From assembly GCF_002286775.1 (NCBI RefSeq), contig NZ_NSGJ01000054.1:1-35026 (forward strand): a stretch of DNA of 35,026 bases, written 5' to 3'. Numbering within the stretch: position 1 is the stretch's first letter; every line of letters starts with the position of its first letter. Positions 1 to 8,340 of this stretch are shown here, in pieces. The notes under the pieces are model-generated. The model saw nothing but the letters and a program-made list of their open reading frames with translations, did not search any database and was not told the origin of the DNA. The position numbers and the translations under genes were made by a program. This stretch comes from Myroides sp. N17-2 (GTDB taxonomy: Bacteria; Bacteroidota; Bacteroidia; Flavobacteriales; Flavobacteriaceae).

Positions 1-1074
1 GAAGATAATCAAAACGGAACTTTTACTTATTTCAGTGAAGCGGATTATGACAAAGACGGAAACAAAGTAGGTAAAGGAGTTGATTTTAATGCTAATACTT
101 TAAGTATTGTAGAGAGAAATGGTAAAGAGCAAGGTATCTATGACTTCTTTGATGGAGAACATAAAGACACTCCCTTGATGACGATAAGTACTCGTGCTAA
201 TTCTATCTATTTTGACAACAGTTCTACTATTATTGAAGGGGATAATCTACAAGAGGTAATCGAGAATATTATCAATAAAATCGAGGTAGCTCAAGGTACT
301 CCATCATCTATTAAAGGAGGAGAGATCTTAATCAATGGAGAAGTAGAATTAGGAGAAGCAGTCTTAAAAGAAATGACTTTAAGTATTGCTCCTGGCGCTA
401 TTACAACTGAAAAGATAGAAGCAGGAGGTAAGAAACAAATCTTAATTACCAATGCTAAAGGAGAAGTAGTATGGGTAGATGCCAATGAAGAGGTAATCAA
501 AGAAATCGTTAAAAGTAATGAGACTGTAACGGTATTAGAAGATAAAGGAAATGGTACTTTTACTTATTTCAGTGAAGCGGATTATGACAAAGAAGGAAAT
601 AAAGTAGGCGAAGGAGTTAAGTTTAATGCTAATACTTTAAGTATTGTAGAGAGAAAAGGTAAAGAGCAAGGTATCTATGATTTCTTTGATGGAGAGCATA
701 AAGACACTCCATTGATGACGATAAGTACTCGTGCTAATTCTATCTATTTTGACAATAGTTCTACTACTATTGAAGGAGATAACTTGCAAGAGGTAATCGA
801 GAATATTATCAATAAAATCGAGGTAGCTCAAGGAACGCCATCATCTATTAAAGGAGGAGAGATCTTAATCAATGGAGAGGTGGAATTAGGAGAAGCGGTC
901 TTAAAAGAAATGACTTTAAGTATTGCTCCTGGTGCTATTACAACTGAAAAGATAGAAGCCGGAGGTAAGAAACAAATCTTGATTACTAATGCTAAAGGAG
1001 AAGTAGTATGGGTAGATGCCAATGAAGAGGTAATCAAAGAAATCGTTAAAAGTAATGAGACTGTAACGGTATTA
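1..1074 (+). repeat. two tandem in-frame 537-bp coding repeats
   Basis: Position 1 corresponds to 538 and 1075, giving a period of exactly 537 bp (179 codons). From 178-540 against 715-1077 the copies differ at roughly 15 bases, nearly all synonymous; the one amino-acid change I see is Ile/Thr in the stretch after 'FDNSST'. A third, diverged unit runs 1075-1575 (501 bp, 167 codons). More copies may lie upstream of the window. Confidence 0.92.
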
Positions 1075-4000
1075 GAAGATAAAGGAAATGGTACTTTCTT
1101 CTATTACAATGAAGAAGCAATAGATAAGGATGGTAATTTAATAGAAGCAAATGCTGTTAAGTTTGATTCAAATACATTGAGAATCGTTGCTCAAGATAAT
1201 GGGAAGTATGCCTTTTTTGATGGTAGAAGCGAGACGGTACCTGTAGCAGTAATTGATGTAACAGGAACTGTAATTGAGAACATCACAGAGATCTTAAATA
1301 ACCAAGAAGTAAAAGAACAAATTTTTACTACTGTAGCTGCTCAAGGTAAAAAAGTTAGTGGAGATACAGCTATTGAGATTACAGGTGGAGAAAAAGCAGC
1401 GCTAAATGCAATGACTATTTCTCTTAAAAATGAAGGAGTAACTCCTGAGAAAATAGCTGCAGGAAGTAAGAAGCAAATCTTGATTACCAATGCAGAAGGT
1501 AAAGTACAATGGGTAGATGCTAATGAAGAGGTAATCAAAGAAGTAGTTCAGAAGAATGAAAGAATTACTCGTTTGGAAGCTAAGGAGAATGGTACTTTTG
1601 TATACTATAACGAATTAGCGGTTAATGAAAAAGGAGAAGTTATAGGAGAAGGTGTAGAGTTTGATGCGAATACCTTGTCTATCTTAGAAAACACACCTGG
1701 TATCTTTACTTTCTCTGATAAAAAAGGAAAGATTAAAGATTTAGATATCCGTGCAAGTAATATTATTGTTGATGATAGTACTATCGGTTCAGGAAATGAT
1801 AATGTGCAAGATGTATTAGAAACTATTTTTGAAATCATCAAAAATATAGATAGTCAAAAAAGAGACCTAAAAGGAAAAGGTATCTTAGTTAATGGTGGTT
1901 CAGTTGTTGAAAAAGCTCTTCTAGAAGAAGTTGAGTTGTCTATTGCAGATAATGCAATTACAACAGCTAAACTTGCTGCAAATGCTGTTATAACAGAAAA
2001 AGTAGCAAATCACGCGATTACAGAAGATAAACTGTGGGCAGGTAAGGGAAGAGATAAACAAGTAGCTGTAGTACAAGCAGACGGATCTGTTAAGTTTCAA
2101 GAATTTAATGCTGTAGTTACAGGAAAAATGTTATCTGTAGATAATTCATTAACAGTAGAAGGAGATGCTTCAAAAGCACTTTTAAATCCTTTAGAAATTA
2201 AAGTGAATGAGTTAGGAATTGTAACAAAGCATATAGACCACAAGGCAGTTACAGCGGCGAAGATTGGTTCTGAAGAGGCAACGCTTAATGCTGTTCTAGC
2301 AGCTAATGGTTCTGGAGGAAGTGCTTTTACTCCTGTATCTACAGTAGTGTCTTCTGCAATGCAAGGTGATATAGAAGGTGATGACGCTATAAAAGTAACA
2401 GGAGGAGATAATGTTATTTTTGGAGATGATGAGAAGAAAGCAATAATAACATTAAATAAAAGAGGAGTAAAAGGAGGGCATATCGCTACTCAAACTATCT
2501 TAAATGAGAATATTGCTGATACAACAATTGCTGCAACTAAATTAAACGGTGGAACAGATAATGTAAATGCCGTAGCAACTGTTATTGATGCAAAAGGTAC
2601 AGTAGCTTACCAACCTTTAACATCAGGAGCTATTTCTGATAAAGCAGCTTTAAAGACAGATGGTATTATTACTATAGGAGGACTGAATCAACAAGAGGGA
2701 ACTTTATTAAAAGAAGCAACTTTAAGTATTGCTCCAAAAGGGATTAATACAACTCAAATAGCAGATAATGCAGTTGATAATTTACAAATAGCAGACTTGG
2801 CTGTGTCATCTGATAAAATTACATCGGGAACAGTGGGAACTGGTAGAGTATTATTAAGCGATGTAGATGGAAAAACGAAGTGGGGAGAACTAGATGATAT
2901 TACTACTCAGTTAGCAGGAGACTTAATAACAGATGAGATTATTCAATTGACTTCTCAAGATGGAGATGGACAGAAAGCTTTATTAAAAGATGTGAAGTTA
3001 AGCATCAATGAGAATAGTATCACGAAGTCAAAACTTAGCTCTGTAGAAGGTGGAGTTAACACAGCTGAAGATATGCTGTTGGTAGCTGATGGAAAAGGTG
3101 GTTTCAAGTATATCAAGAAAGAAATAATGGCTATCGAAACAGAAGATCTAACATTAGGTAGCGCTTTAACATTCACTAATGGAAGTAATGGTATTGATGC
3201 TGTGTTAGTAAATACTTCTATAGATGTTAATGATCTTGGAATTTCGACAGCCAAATTAGCAGAGGGAGCTGTAACGACTGGTAAAATATCATCAGTTGGT
3301 GCAAATCAGAACACTGTGTTAACTGCTGACGGTAGTGGAAAAGTAGCATACAAAAAACTGACAAATAGTGCTTTTGAAGGCCAAGAAGCAGACTTATTAT
3401 CTGATGGGTCGTTATTAATACCTGCTAATAATAAAGCGGTGTTAACAGCAACAACAATTGGTATTGCAGAGTCTGGAGTACAAACACAGCACATCGCAAA
3501 CAGAGCTGTTACAGCAGATAAGATAGGAGCAGAAGGAACAACCAACGGGTTAGTATTAGTAACTAAAGATGGTGGAGCTGAGTTTTCTTCCCTATCAGAT
3601 GCTATTTCTGGAACAGGAAAAGATATTACAGAAGGAAGTGCTATTACAGTAACGAACGGAAAACAAGCAGCATTAAAAGAGGTAACGATTGATGTAAAAA
3701 ACTTAGGTATCACAAATGCTAAAATAGCAGAGAGAACGATACAGGCATCTAAATTTGATGCAAAAGGTACTGTCGCAGGAACTGTATTAACTTCTATGGG
3801 GGATGGCGAAGCGAAGTATGCGCCACTTAATCAATTTGCAAAACCATTAGGAAGTGATTCTTCTATCGAAGTATCAACCAATAAAGGAGTGCTTTTAGCA
3901 GATGCAACCATTAAAGTAAAAGAATTAGGTATTGGAACACAACACTTAGGAGCGAATGCAGTAACTGCCGAAAAGATGTCTTCTAAAGTAGGTGCTGGAG

Positions 4001-5718
4001 TTGCAGAGAAACAACAGCTTTTAATGGCTGATGGAGAGGGAGGAGTTTATTTTGGAATTTCAGAAAACGTAGTTACAAAAGGAAATATTACTAATGGAAC
4101 TACTATTAGTGCTACACAAGGTGGTGTAGGTGCTGTCTTTCAAGATGTAACACTTGAAGTTAATGGACTATCTATTAACACAGGACATATTAAAGATAAT
4201 GCGATATCTCCTGCTAAGATTAATAAAAATGCAGTAACAGCAGAGAAGATTGATACAAATGCTGTAATTGCTGATAAAATAGCTAATAATGCAGTAACTA
4301 CTGATAAAATAAATGCAAATGCTGTAACAGAAGCTAAATTGGCTAAAGATGCAGTAACAACAGATAAAATTAAGGATGGAGCTATAACTAATAGCAAATT
4401 AGGAAATGATCAGGTTACTAACTATAAAATAGCTAATGGCGCTGTAACAACTAATAAGATGAGTGCAGGTAATGCGACAATAGGTCACGTGTTAACTGTA
4501 GAGAAAGATGGTAAAGTAGCGTTTAAAGAAACTAACCTACCTAAAGCAGACTTAAAAGGAAGCAGTACAATTGATGTAAAAGATGGTACAGGTGCTGTTT
4601 TAAGAGAAGTGAGTCTTATGGTTAATAATGCCTCTATAGGCCAAGATCATTTAACGTATGATGCAGTAGGACCAGGAGAATTGCAAGTTGATGCTGTAGA
4701 AACAGAACATATCGCTGATAATGCTGTTACAGATGAAAAAATTAGTTCAGATGGTGTAAAAGGAGGATATGTATTAACAGCTGATGGTGATGGAGGAGTT
4801 GTTTGGGAAGAACAAACAGGAGGTAACGACTCTGGTAATGGAAACTTCGAAGAAAGCGGTACAATTGAAATAGATGGAGAAGAAGATGGAAGAGGGAATG
4901 GAGCATTCTTTAAAGATTTAAAGTTTAATGTTAAAGGAGGTTCTATAGGTCAAGATCATTTAACATACGACGCTGTAGGATCAGGAGAACTACAAGACGA
5001 TGCTGTAAATAATGAACATATTGCTGACCATGCTGTTACTGATTCTAAAATTAGCTCAGATGGAATAGAAGGAGGATATGTATTAACAGCTGATGGAGAA
5101 GGAGGAGTGGTTTGGGAAGAACAAACTGGTGGTAACGACTCAGGTAATGGAGAATTAGAAGAAAGTGATACAATAGGAATAGAATCAGGATATGCTGACG
5201 GAGCGTTATTTCATGATTTACAATTGAAAGTTAAAGAAGGATCGATAGATACAGAACATATCGCAGGCGATGCTATACAAAATCATCATATAGAAGACCT
5301 TGCTGTTTCTGAAGAAAAGATATTTTCGGATGATGCAGATGCTGGAGATGTATTAATAGCAGATGGAGACGGTGGAGCTCGTTGGGGAAAACCAACAGGA
5401 GGAAGTGGTAACATATCATCACCTAAGTTCTTTTATCTTCCAGCGATTTATGTAGAGATGGTATCAGGAAAAGGTGATTCTATAGAGATATATGATTACT
5501 ACGCTGATCAATTCGGTTCACCAATGTTATCAAGTACTGGAGATTCTACATTACCTGTATATGGGAAGGATGAATTAAACTACTATGTAACCTATTATGA
5601 TGAGGACGTATTTGAAGATATGCAATTAGATTACGATGGAGAATTACATTACAAAGTAAAAGATGGTGCTACACCAACTGGTAGAACATTCTTCAATATC
5701 GTGTTAGAAGTGAAGTAA
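1..5718 (+). CDS. giant repetitive fibre-like surface protein, 5' end outside window
   Basis: The frame is open from base 1, so the gene starts upstream; the ATG at 175 is internal. 1905 residues are visible, ending at TAA 5716-5718. The protein is built of related modules of the pattern 'T/ELSIA..AITTEKI..G..KQILITN..GEV.WVD', that is a beta-strand, an 'AITxxKI' turn and a strand, as in phage tail fibres and large bacterial stalk proteins. The first visible units are 179 residues each and almost identical; later units diverge. Around 4198-4467 there are nine exact 10-residue repeats. A distinct C-terminal domain of about 95 residues (from about 5430, rich in Tyr and Asp) ends in 'IVLEVK', with no T9SS sorting domain that I recognise. 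The next gene encodes a secreted lectin-like protein, so an adhesive role is inferred. The export route cannot be judged without the N-terminus. Confidence 0.85.
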   Translation, partial: EDNQNGTFTYFSEADYDKDGNKVGKGVDFNANTLSIVERNGKEQGIYDFFDGEHKDTPLMTISTRANSIYFDNSSTIIEGDNLQEVIENIINKIEVAQGTPSSIKGGEILINGEVELGEAVLKEMTLSIAPGAITTEKIEAGGKKQILITNAKGEVVWVDANEEVIKEIVKSNETVTVLEDKGNGTFTYFSEADYDKEGNKVGEGVKFNANTLSIVERKGKEQGIYDFFDGEHKDTPLMTISTRANSIYFDNSSTTIEGDNLQEVIENIINKIEVAQGTPSSIKGGEILINGEVELGEAVLKEMTLSIAPGAITTEKIEAGGKKQILITNAKGEVVWVDANEEVIKEIVKSNETVTVLEDKGNGTFFYYNEEAIDKDGNLIEANAVKFDSNTLRIVAQDNGKYAFFDGRSETVPVAVIDVTGTVIENITEILNNQEVKEQIFTTVAAQGKKVSGDTAIEITGGEKAALNAMTISLKNEGVTPEKIAAGSKKQILITNAEGKVQWVDANEEVIKEVVQKNERITRLEAKENGTFVYYNELAVNEKGEVIGEGVEFDANTLSILENTPGIFTFSDKKGKIKDLDIRASNIIVDDSTIGSGNDNVQDVLETIFEIIKNIDSQKRDLKGKGILVNGGSVVEKALLEEVELSIADNAITTAKLAANAVITEKVANHAITEDKLWAGKGRDKQVAVVQADGSVKFQEFNAVVTGKMLSVDNSLTVEGDASKALLNPLEIKVNELGIVTKHIDHKAVTAAKIGSEEATLNAVLAANGSGGSAFTPVSTVVSSAMQGDIEGDDAIKVTGGDNVIFGDDEKKAIITLNKRGVKGGHIATQTILNENIADTTIAATKLNGGTDNVNAVATVIDAKGTVAYQPLTSGAISDKAALKTDGIITIGGLNQQEGTLLKEATLSIAPKGINTTQIADNAVDNLQIADLAVSSDKITSGTVGTGRVLLSDVDGKTKWGELDDITTQLAGDLITDEIIQLTSQDGDGQKALLKDVKLSINENSITKSKLSSVEGGVNTAEDMLLVADGKGGFKYIKKEIMAIETEDLTLGSALTFTNGSNGIDAVLVNTSIDVNDLGISTAKLAEGAVTTGKISSVGANQNTVLTADGSGKVAYKKLTNSAFEGQEADLLSDGSLLIPANNKAVLTATTIGIAESGVQTQHIANRAVTADKIGAEGTTNGLVLVTKDGGAEFSSLSDAISGTGKDITEGSAITVTNGKQAALKEVTIDVKNLGITNAKIAERTIQASKFDAKGTVAGTVLTSMGDGEAKYAPLNQFAKPLGSDSSIEVSTNKGVLLADATIKVKELGIGTQHLGANAVTAEKMSSKVGAGVAEKQQLLMADGEGGVYFGISENVVTKGNITNGTTISATQGGVGAVFQDVTLEVNGLSINTGHIKDNAISPAKINKNAVTAEKIDTNAVIADKIANNAVTTDKINANAVTEAKLAKDAVTTDKIKDGAITNSKLGNDQVTNYKIANGAVTTNKMSAGNATIGHVLTVEKDGKVAFKETNLPKADLKGSSTIDVKDGTGAVLREVSLMVNNASIGQDHLTYDAVGPGELQVDAVETEHIADNAVTDEKISSDGVKGGYVLTADGDGGVVWEEQTGGNDSGNGNFEESGTIEIDGEEDGRGNGAFFKDLKFNVKGGSIGQDHLTYDAVGSGELQDDAVNNEHIADHAVTDSKISSDGIEGGYVLTADGEGGVVWEEQTGGNDSGNGELEESDTIGIESGYADGALFHDLQLKVKEGSIDTEHIAGDAIQNHHIEDLAVSEEKIFSDDADAGDVLIADGDGGARWGKPTGGSGNISSPKFFYLPAIYVEMVSGKGDSIEIYDYYADQFGSPMLSSTGDSTLPVYGKDELNYYVTYYDEDVFEDMQLDYDGELHYKVKDGATPTGRTFFNIVLEVK
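4198..4467 (+). repeat. nine 30-bp units encoding 10-residue 'NAVTTDKIxx' repeats
   Basis: Nine consecutive 10-residue units of consensus (N/D/G)A(V/I)TxxK(I/L)xx follow each other without a gap, for example NAVTAEKIDT and DAVTTDKIKD. A shorter run of about three similar units occurs near 1950-2040. Such decapeptide arrays suggest a regular coiled or beta-helical fibre segment; this structure is inference. Confidence 0.9.
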
Positions 5719-5732
5719 TAATTAATAGTTCG

Positions 5733-5754
5733 AAGGAGAACGCAAGTTCTCCTT
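5733..5754 (+). terminator. stem-loop with GNRA loop between fibre and lectin genes
   Basis: A 9-bp perfect stem (core GGAGAAC/GTTCTCC) with a GCAA tetraloop lies 15 bases after the fibre stop codon. Only three T follow before 'AACTT', so termination would be partial; it may instead be an RNA processing or stability element between two co-transcribed genes. Confidence 0.5.
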
Positions 5755-5766
5755 TAACTTAATAGT

Positions 5767-7323
5767 ATGATTATGAAGAAATATTATTATATCATGATAG
5801 CTTGTCTTGGTCTTTTGACTATGCAAGCACAAACGACTAAAAATGGAACACATCGATATTCGTTAACAGATATTGATCATAACAACCTTCCAGACTGGAT
5901 AGAGAATGACTTTGGAAAAGGGGCTTTGTCAGGGCCTACAGGGGCAGAGAGATATACTTCTGAAGGAATTGTATTAACAAAAAAAAGAACGGGATTTAGT
6001 GGTTTTGCTATTACCGATTTAGATCTTGATTTGCGAAAAGGAGCAAAGATTGAATTTGAGTACGCAATGGCTGGAGTGACTGGAAGTGATGGAGCAGGAT
6101 ATGGATATGGAGGAGGAGGTATGACCTTCTTTTTATATGATGCTACTGAGGAGTTTAGTATCGGATATCTTGGTAGTGGTTTAGGATATTCCTTTAATGG
6201 ATCAACAGCAGGAGGATCAACAGCTATTAAATCAGGATTAAAAGGAGGGTATTTAGGTATCGGATTTGATTTAGATGGAGGTAATAAGGAGAGAAAAGGT
6301 TTCGGAATGACAAGTTACGAAACACGTGAAGGACTTTCAGAACGAAGATATGAGAACGCTGATTTTAAGGATGAAGATGGTGATACTCATTTTTATAATT
6401 TGGGACGTCCTGTTTTTGGAGATTATTATAAAAATCACATTACATTAAGGGGTGCAGGTCAAGGAGATTACAAAGGAAATCCCCTGTTATTGACAAAGCT
6501 TTTTGGAGGTGAATATTCAGGAGACGATATTGCTAAGGCAGAACTTGATTATGATACTGGAGAATACGAATTTGGAACCAGTTATGAAAGTGATGAATTT
6601 AATATCGCTGACGGTGGATTGGATTATAATCCTAATTTCCAAAAAATAGAGGTAGAGTTAGTACCTGATGATGAGGATGGGATGTTTATAACCATAAAAG
6701 GGAATGGAAATATATTAATAGATGAGTTTTATTATCGACATTCATTCACTACCTATGGTGATGGTCGAATTGATAATGGTCGATATGAAGATGATGAATA
6801 TGACTTCGAAACAAGAATACCAGATAGAGTTAATATTGGTTTTGCGGGGACAACGATGGACAACAATACCCAAAAAACAATCATCAGAAATGTAAAAGTA
6901 AGTCCCATAGATGATGATGGAGAAGAAGGAATAGACTTAGACGACACCGAAAAGCAGATCTGTGTAAGCGATAGAGTTGATAGTTATGGAGCCAGAACAA
7001 TTATTAAAATATTAGAAGATACAGATTACGATGTAGATTGGGATAGTTTTAGATTTGTAAATGCAAATGGAGACGAAATAGGAGAGCACGAGCACGCAGA
7101 TTTTTATGCAAAGTGGGAATATGATAGTTATTATGAAGAAGTTGTTATGACTGTGCAATATGATTTTTTTAATCCAGGAGAAGACTTAGAAGTATACTAC
7201 TCTATAGAGATTGATGGAGTTCGATCACAACCTGCAATAATTAGAGTAAAAGGAATAGCTTGTGGTGCCATTGCCAATCCTCATATTAAAACAGGAGATA
7301 AGAATGCACCGTTTTTAGATTAA
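5767..7323 (+). CDS. secreted L-type-lectin-like protein
   Basis: 518 residues if started at 5767; the ATG at 5773 (MKKYYYIM...) gives a more usual signal peptide, ending near 'LLTMQAQ'. After the signal peptide, residues about 30-300 resemble the concanavalin-like L-type lectin fold of bacterial adhesins: a 'DGAGYGYGGGGMTFFLYD' strand-loop, 'GLGYSFNG', then 'GGYLGIGFDLDGG', 'HITLRGAG' and a late 'IEVELVPDDEDGMFITIKGNG' segment. In this family these strands build a jelly roll that binds glycans. Residues about 375-518 are an acidic domain I do not recognise. The gene follows the giant fibre gene by about 50 bp, so the two are probably expressed together and act at the cell surface. The sugar specificity is unknown, and no T9SS C-terminal domain is obvious. 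Confidence 0.75.
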   Translation: MIMKKYYYIMIACLGLLTMQAQTTKNGTHRYSLTDIDHNNLPDWIENDFGKGALSGPTGAERYTSEGIVLTKKRTGFSGFAITDLDLDLRKGAKIEFEYAMAGVTGSDGAGYGYGGGGMTFFLYDATEEFSIGYLGSGLGYSFNGSTAGGSTAIKSGLKGGYLGIGFDLDGGNKERKGFGMTSYETREGLSERRYENADFKDEDGDTHFYNLGRPVFGDYYKNHITLRGAGQGDYKGNPLLLTKLFGGEYSGDDIAKAELDYDTGEYEFGTSYESDEFNIADGGLDYNPNFQKIEVELVPDDEDGMFITIKGNGNILIDEFYYRHSFTTYGDGRIDNGRYEDDEYDFETRIPDRVNIGFAGTTMDNNTQKTIIRNVKVSPIDDDGEEGIDLDDTEKQICVSDRVDSYGARTIIKILEDTDYDVDWDSFRFVNANGDEIGEHEHADFYAKWEYDSYYEEVVMTVQYDFFNPGEDLEVYYSIEIDGVRSQPAIIRVKGIACGAIANPHIKTGDKNAPFLD

Positions 7324-7345
7324 AGATAAAAGATTACCATAAACG

Positions 7346-7373
7346 AAAGGAAGCTAGACAGCTTCCTTTTTTT
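7346..7373 (+). terminator. rho-independent terminator after lectin gene
   Basis: Stem GGAAGCT (7349-7355), loop AGAC, AGCTTCC (7360-7366), lengthened by A-T pairs and followed by seven T. It closes the fibre-lectin unit. Confidence 0.9.
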
Positions 7374-7616
7374 GTGCGCTTAAGTGAAGGTTTTTTATCG
7401 CTATTAATACATTTTTAGATAGTGAACGAGATTTTTAAGTATCAAGCCTGTTTTTTGTACAAATAGGGCGAAGGTATTTTGCTTTAAATAATGCGAATTA
7501 TTTCTAAAAAAATCAAATAATAGCTCTCTCAAAAGCCTTTGTCTTTCTATAGATTATCAAATCCGTAAAAGTGAGTTTTAGCAACAGATATGTTGAAAAA
7601 AGCGTGTTTTATGATA
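7374..7616. other. non-coding spacer, nothing recognised
   Basis: Between the lectin terminator and the oxygenase promoter there is AT-rich DNA with no open frame of note, no clear inverted repeat and no RNA gene that I can recognise. Confidence 0.6.
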
Positions 7617-7646
7617 TTGATTTTTTTCTATTGTAAATTATATTTG
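7617..7646 (+). promoter_or_regulatory. Bacteroidota-type promoter of the 2OG oxygenase gene
   Basis: TTG at 7617-7619, a 19-bp spacer and TATATTTG at 7639-7646 fit the TTTG/TAnnTTTG consensus of the Bacteroidota primary sigma factor. The start codon follows 22 bp downstream. Confidence 0.7.
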
Positions 7647-7668
7647 CTTACTTTTTATTTGTTAATGT

Positions 7669-8295
7669 ATGGGTGATTTTGAAATAAATCCATTTTATGA
7701 GTTAATTATAGACGATTTAGTAAATCGTAAATACTCAGTAGTTGACTGTTTCTTTTCGGAGGAGGAAGTCAACTTGTTAAGAGCGAATTTGCTTTTAAAA
7801 CAAGACTTGCAAAGCTTTAAGAAAGCAGCTATAGGGCAGGCAAGCAGTGAACAAATAATAGACGAAGTTAGAGGGGACTCTATCCTATGGATGGATGAGA
7901 AACTACCTGATGAAGTAGAGCAGATGTACTTTAATAAGGTAAACCACTTCTTAGAATATGTGAACAGAACTTGTTACTTAGGTATTACAGAAGGGGAGTT
8001 TCACTATGCTTGTTATCCTGTAGGAACTTGCTATAAACGTCACTTAGATGTTTTTCAGACAGATAGTAGGAGAACACTGTCTGTAGTATTATACCTAAAT
8101 GATCAGGATTGGACGCCTGCTTATGGAGGTGAGTTAGCCTTGTATCTTCAAGACGAGGGAGGTAATGAACGAGAGGAGATTGTGTATGCATTACCAGGGC
8201 GTTTAGTAGTATTCGATAGTAAAAGTATAGAACACGAAGTCAAAATGGTTAATCACACAAGATACAGTATCACGGGTTGGTTAAAGACGAGATAA
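7669..8295 (+). CDS. 2OG-Fe(II) dioxygenase, prolyl-4-hydroxylase-like
   Basis: 208 residues. The double-stranded beta-helix signature is complete: iron ligands H125 and D127 ('HLDVF'), distal H189 ('IEHEV') and the 2-oxoglutarate-binding R198 ('HTRYSITGW'). 'YGGELALYL' and 'GRLVVFDS' are the usual intervening strands. Enzymes of this family couple 2-oxoglutarate decarboxylation to hydroxylation of a protein or small molecule; the closest described group is the SM-20/prolyl hydroxylase-like proteins. No signal peptide, so cytoplasmic. It is monocistronic, with its own promoter at 7617-7646 and a terminator shared with the convergent PepSY gene. The substrate cannot be told from the sequence. 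Confidence 0.88.
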   Translation: MGDFEINPFYELIIDDLVNRKYSVVDCFFSEEEVNLLRANLLLKQDLQSFKKAAIGQASSEQIIDEVRGDSILWMDEKLPDEVEQMYFNKVNHFLEYVNRTCYLGITEGEFHYACYPVGTCYKRHLDVFQTDSRRTLSVVLYLNDQDWTPAYGGELALYLQDEGGNEREEIVYALPGRLVVFDSKSIEHEVKMVNHTRYSITGWLKTR

Positions 8296-8303
8296 AATAA
8301 AAA

Positions 8304-8335
8304 GCCTTTATATGAAGTCATATAAAGGCCTTTTT
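8304..8335. terminator. bidirectional terminator between convergent genes
   Basis: A perfect 12-bp inverted repeat (8304-8315 and 8318-8329, core GCCTTTATATGA) has A-rich DNA on the left and TTTTT on the right, so it can end both the oxygenase transcript and the minus-strand PepSY operon. Confidence 0.9.
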
Positions 8336-8340
8336 AAAAT

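Noticed and set aside
291..1037. Two identical minus-strand open frames of 69 codons inside the fibre gene
   Set aside because: They are shadows of the duplicated 537-bp repeat; the plus-strand frame is continuous and has the codon pattern of a real gene.
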